From the NCBI RefSeq assembly GCF_020740795.1, contig NC_067283.1, positions 7,281,659 through 7,345,658 of the forward strand: DNA of 64,000 nucleotides. Direction: 5' to 3'. A model generated the notes under the pieces. It saw only the letters and a list, made by a program, of their open reading frames with translations, was not told where the DNA came from and ran no database searches. Origin of the DNA: Apus apus. Lineage: Eukaryota; Chordata; Aves; Apodiformes; Apodidae. Of this stretch, positions 61,201 through 64,000 are shown piece by piece. Within the stretch, counting starts at the first letter, position 1; each line of letters begins with the position of its first letter. Position numbers and translations under genes: made by a program.

Positions 61201-64000
61201 AAACTTTTAAGTATTTATGTAACACTAACGTATTTTTAACTGAACATTGTGCTCACTCCTGGTCATCAATTCAGTGTTATCTTTTGAATGAGAAGAGCCT
61301 TAACCTTTGTCTGTAATTATTACCCTAGAAAATGTTGGTTAAACTATTTTCTGAGGCCACAATTACAAACAGGCTATTAGAATACTCAGGAATAACTCTG
61401 CAGGTTTCAACAGCATCAGACACCTTGAAGTTACTGGACTAGTAATTTACAATACTGTGCAGAAGCTGTCACTAATACTTGTACCATTTATAAGTGAAGT
61501 AGAAAGGCCTAATATTTATTCCAAGTTAATGCTGGGTGTCTCACTATGGCTGAAGATCAGAGCTGACAGCCACACCTTCATACCAGTGGCAAAGGAGAAA
61601 CATGACTAGCAATAGTGGAAGATTATTTAAAGCTTGTGTCACTTTTGCTCCATTCCAGTAGAGCTTAAATGGCATGTAATTAATATGCTTATGTGTTTTT
61701 AAATATGCAAGTCCATCATAATTAGAAGCAGTGACTAGAATATCACAACAGTACCTATATTAGCTGTTCCTGTTTTACAGTACTCTGACATACATGTTAC
61801 AGTGAGGTAACCTTTAGATAGTGTAATGAAACTTCATATATATATATATATATATATTTCTTTCAAATACCATCAGGAAAAAGAATAATTTAGGTCTTTG
61901 CATTGCTTTAATCATACCATTTTAGATTAAGAGCTGTTCAGTATAGACTTCATGGGCAATGTATCACAGCATTCCACAGTGACCTACTAAAAGTCAGGTT
62001 CATGACAAATAGAGAGGTAGGACTTCAACAGGGATTTAAGACTGAATGAGAACACACATCAAAATAACACATGGACTCAAATAAATACCACAGCATTAAA
62101 AGACAAAGCAAAAATATAATAAAAGGTGAAGCCCATTTATGTATATAAAGCTAAAGATCTGTGCTAAAGTATTTTATGCCTCTCCACTAATGTCAACCAA
62201 AAAGCATGACCAATATGGATAATAATTGGTGCCATTTGTTAAATGTAGAAGAAAAACAGAGATGCTTCAGAAGCTCAATGCCCATAATGGCATAGAGAAA
62301 CCAGTTCACAAATTTAGCAGGTTTCCAGCCATCTCAGAACTGAGGTTCTGGAATAGTCTTTGGACAGACAAGAACAACTTAAGAGATCAAAGCTGGCAAT
62401 TTGCTGAATGGAATTATGTAATGCTGTGTACTGTGATAGCAAGGGGAATTACTGACTCCCAGGAAGGCTTCTTATAGTCAGTTCTACCAGAACACAGCTA
62501 GTTCAGTATCAGACACTGGTTTCTTGTATGTAAAGTTCATTAAATAAACCCCACAAAACAAACAGACTGAAAGATCAGCATTTTCTATTACTGCATTTTT
62601 TCCAAAACAAAACCATCTCATCTTTTAAAAAAATTCTTAAGGCTTCAGGAGCCTTGTGAAGCATACAGCCATTTCACTGCTGGCTCTGAATTACTTTTGT
62701 GGGCAACAAAGCAGTTCGGAATTGAGGGTATTTAAATCATCTCTGCTCCATTTGCACTGGCTTACCAGTATTTCTCTGCCCTTTATCTTTGTTATATCAT
62801 ATTTGAAACTTTCAGGTGCAGGAATCATATATTGCTAAACCCCTAATATATTCTCAAGTGCTGCAAAATAATACACAAATAGTCTCACAGTGACGGCATT
62901 TGTAGACTAGGCATCATCTCTCATCCAATTATCTTGATTCTTTTTATTGCTTTTTCTGCTATTTCTTCTGAACCTTCTATAATTTGTGGGAATTCAAATT
63001 GCAGATAAGTGTGTTGATAACCACTGCAGCCACGTACTTTTCCTATTAAATCCACTCATTCATACATACATTCAACAATTGCAGTACCTCACAGCATGGT
63101 CCTTCCAGGTGGCCATTCATATGTGGTTTTTTTTACTACATATTTCTAGTTTTGTGTAATCAAGAGTTGTCTCTTCCACTGTGATGCCCATGAGATTTCA
63201 CACCATCTTGAAAACCAGTCTGACTTCCTAAATAATCAAGGAATTTCTAAGTGTACTAATTTCGGTTTAGCTCTGTAATTTATTTCATTAAAACATCCAA
63301 TCTTGATCTTAAAACTTCTTGTTAGAGGAATCTACCTTAAACTTGTTGTACTGGCACCACTGGGAGGTAGCAAAGTTTCTCCAATTTTAAATTTCCATTC
63401 ATTCACTGAAGGTCTGTAGAAGCCATTTTGATCCTAACATCATCTGCACACTCACTCAGCTGATTAGTATCTACGTTCATAATGGTATTGTTTCCAAACT
63501 TCCATCATCTAAGTATAATCAGAAGTTTTCAGGCAAAGACTAAACACCTTGATGACTTGGCTTTATTAAAACATACTGTTTACTCATGCCCCACTTCCTC
63601 ACTCACCCCGACCACTCCACAGCACTGAACTCTTTGCTATTTATTGACCCTAAAGTTCTTCACAAATTTCTGCAGTTATGACTTTGTGGTAGTTTTTTAG
63701 ACCACTGATTAAACAAAAGGTCAAATGACAGAATCTAGAATAGATTTCTGTAAAACTATTAGAGACCAACATGCTTGGTATTTACTCACCTATATCTATC
63801 TCCTGATACCACAAAGTAGATTTTAAAGTCCATTTAATAATATTTGGAATGGTGCCTTTGCATCCTTTCTTTTTATCTAGCTTGTATAAAACTACATCAA
63901 CAATTAAAATTGTGAATCCATGGCAAAAAACAATCTACTTGTATGCTGATCTCTGTCACATTGCTCTGAGAATACTTCTGCATTAACATTTTTCCATAAA
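58280..64000 (-). other. XRCC2: XRCC2 intron 2 (3' part, runs off the right edge)
   Basis: From the exon 3 acceptor to the window edge I found no match to the expected exon 2, about 83 nt encoding an LLARLEGR-like peptide and an acidic segment ending in PVH. Exons 2 and 1 and the promoter must therefore lie to the right. The intron is AT-rich and contains an (AT)11 microsatellite. A 102-nt minus-strand exon-like open segment at 63,891-63,790 is discussed under findings. Confidence 0.8.
61836..61857. repeat. (AT)11 microsatellite
   Basis: Perfect alternating A/T run of about 22 bases in XRCC2 intron 2. Confidence 0.95.

Noticed and set aside
1..64000. CRISPR arrays, operons, prophage, insertion sequences, bacterial-type promoters
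   Set aside because: The window is vertebrate nuclear DNA with spliced genes and CR1 LINEs. No regularly spaced short repeats or prokaryotic genes were seen.
1..64000. Endogenous retrovirus or LTR
   Set aside because: No paired long terminal repeats, primer-binding site or gag/pol/env-like frames were recognised.

Overview
The window is vertebrate nuclear DNA, almost certainly from a bird. It is mostly non-coding and sparse in repeats. Every interspersed repeat I could place firmly is a CR1 LINE fragment, several with the avian-type 3' tail built on ATTCTATGATTCT-like units, and there is one very strong CpG island. Two exons are recognisable by protein similarity, both on the minus strand: the first coding exon of KMT2C (MLL3, histone H3K4 methyltransferase) and the last exon of XRCC2 (RAD51 paralog, homologous recombination). 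The same two genes are neighbours in the same orientation on human 7q36.1, so this is a conserved synteny block seen from inside.

Layout. Positions 1-12,869 are the start of KMT2C intron 1, which runs leftwards out of the window; its exon 2 was not found. Positions 12,870-13,060 are the coding part of KMT2C exon 1. Around it, from about 11,600 to 15,260, lies the CpG-island promoter with GC boxes, CAG, GCC and GAT triplet tracts, a C21 run, G15 and G14 runs and a candidate upstream ORF. Positions 15,260-57,560 are intergenic between the 5' end of KMT2C and the 3' end of XRCC2. They hold five clear CR1 copies or fragments, one weak CR1 scrap, one 63-bp minisatellite, some tRNA-SINE-like scraps and stretches that look like candidate conserved non-coding elements. 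I recognise no coding gene there. Positions 57,564-58,279 are XRCC2 exon 3, intact from Walker A to the stop codon. Positions 58,280-64,000 are the start of XRCC2 intron 2; exons 2 and 1 are expected beyond the right edge.

The two genes do not form a functional unit. KMT2C is a chromatin regulator of the COMPASS-like family and XRCC2 belongs to the BCDX2 recombination complex. They share only chromosomal neighbourhood. The long open frames in the CpG island (11.6-14.9 kb) are by-products of high GC, and those elsewhere are as expected by chance.

I found no undescribed gene system. The most interesting observations are lineage-specific glutamine and alanine tracts in KMT2C exon 1, encoded by the same triplet in two frames; an upstream ORF that would end 5 nt before the KMT2C start codon; a three-copy 63-bp minisatellite; and a possible strand-composition switch at the CpG island.
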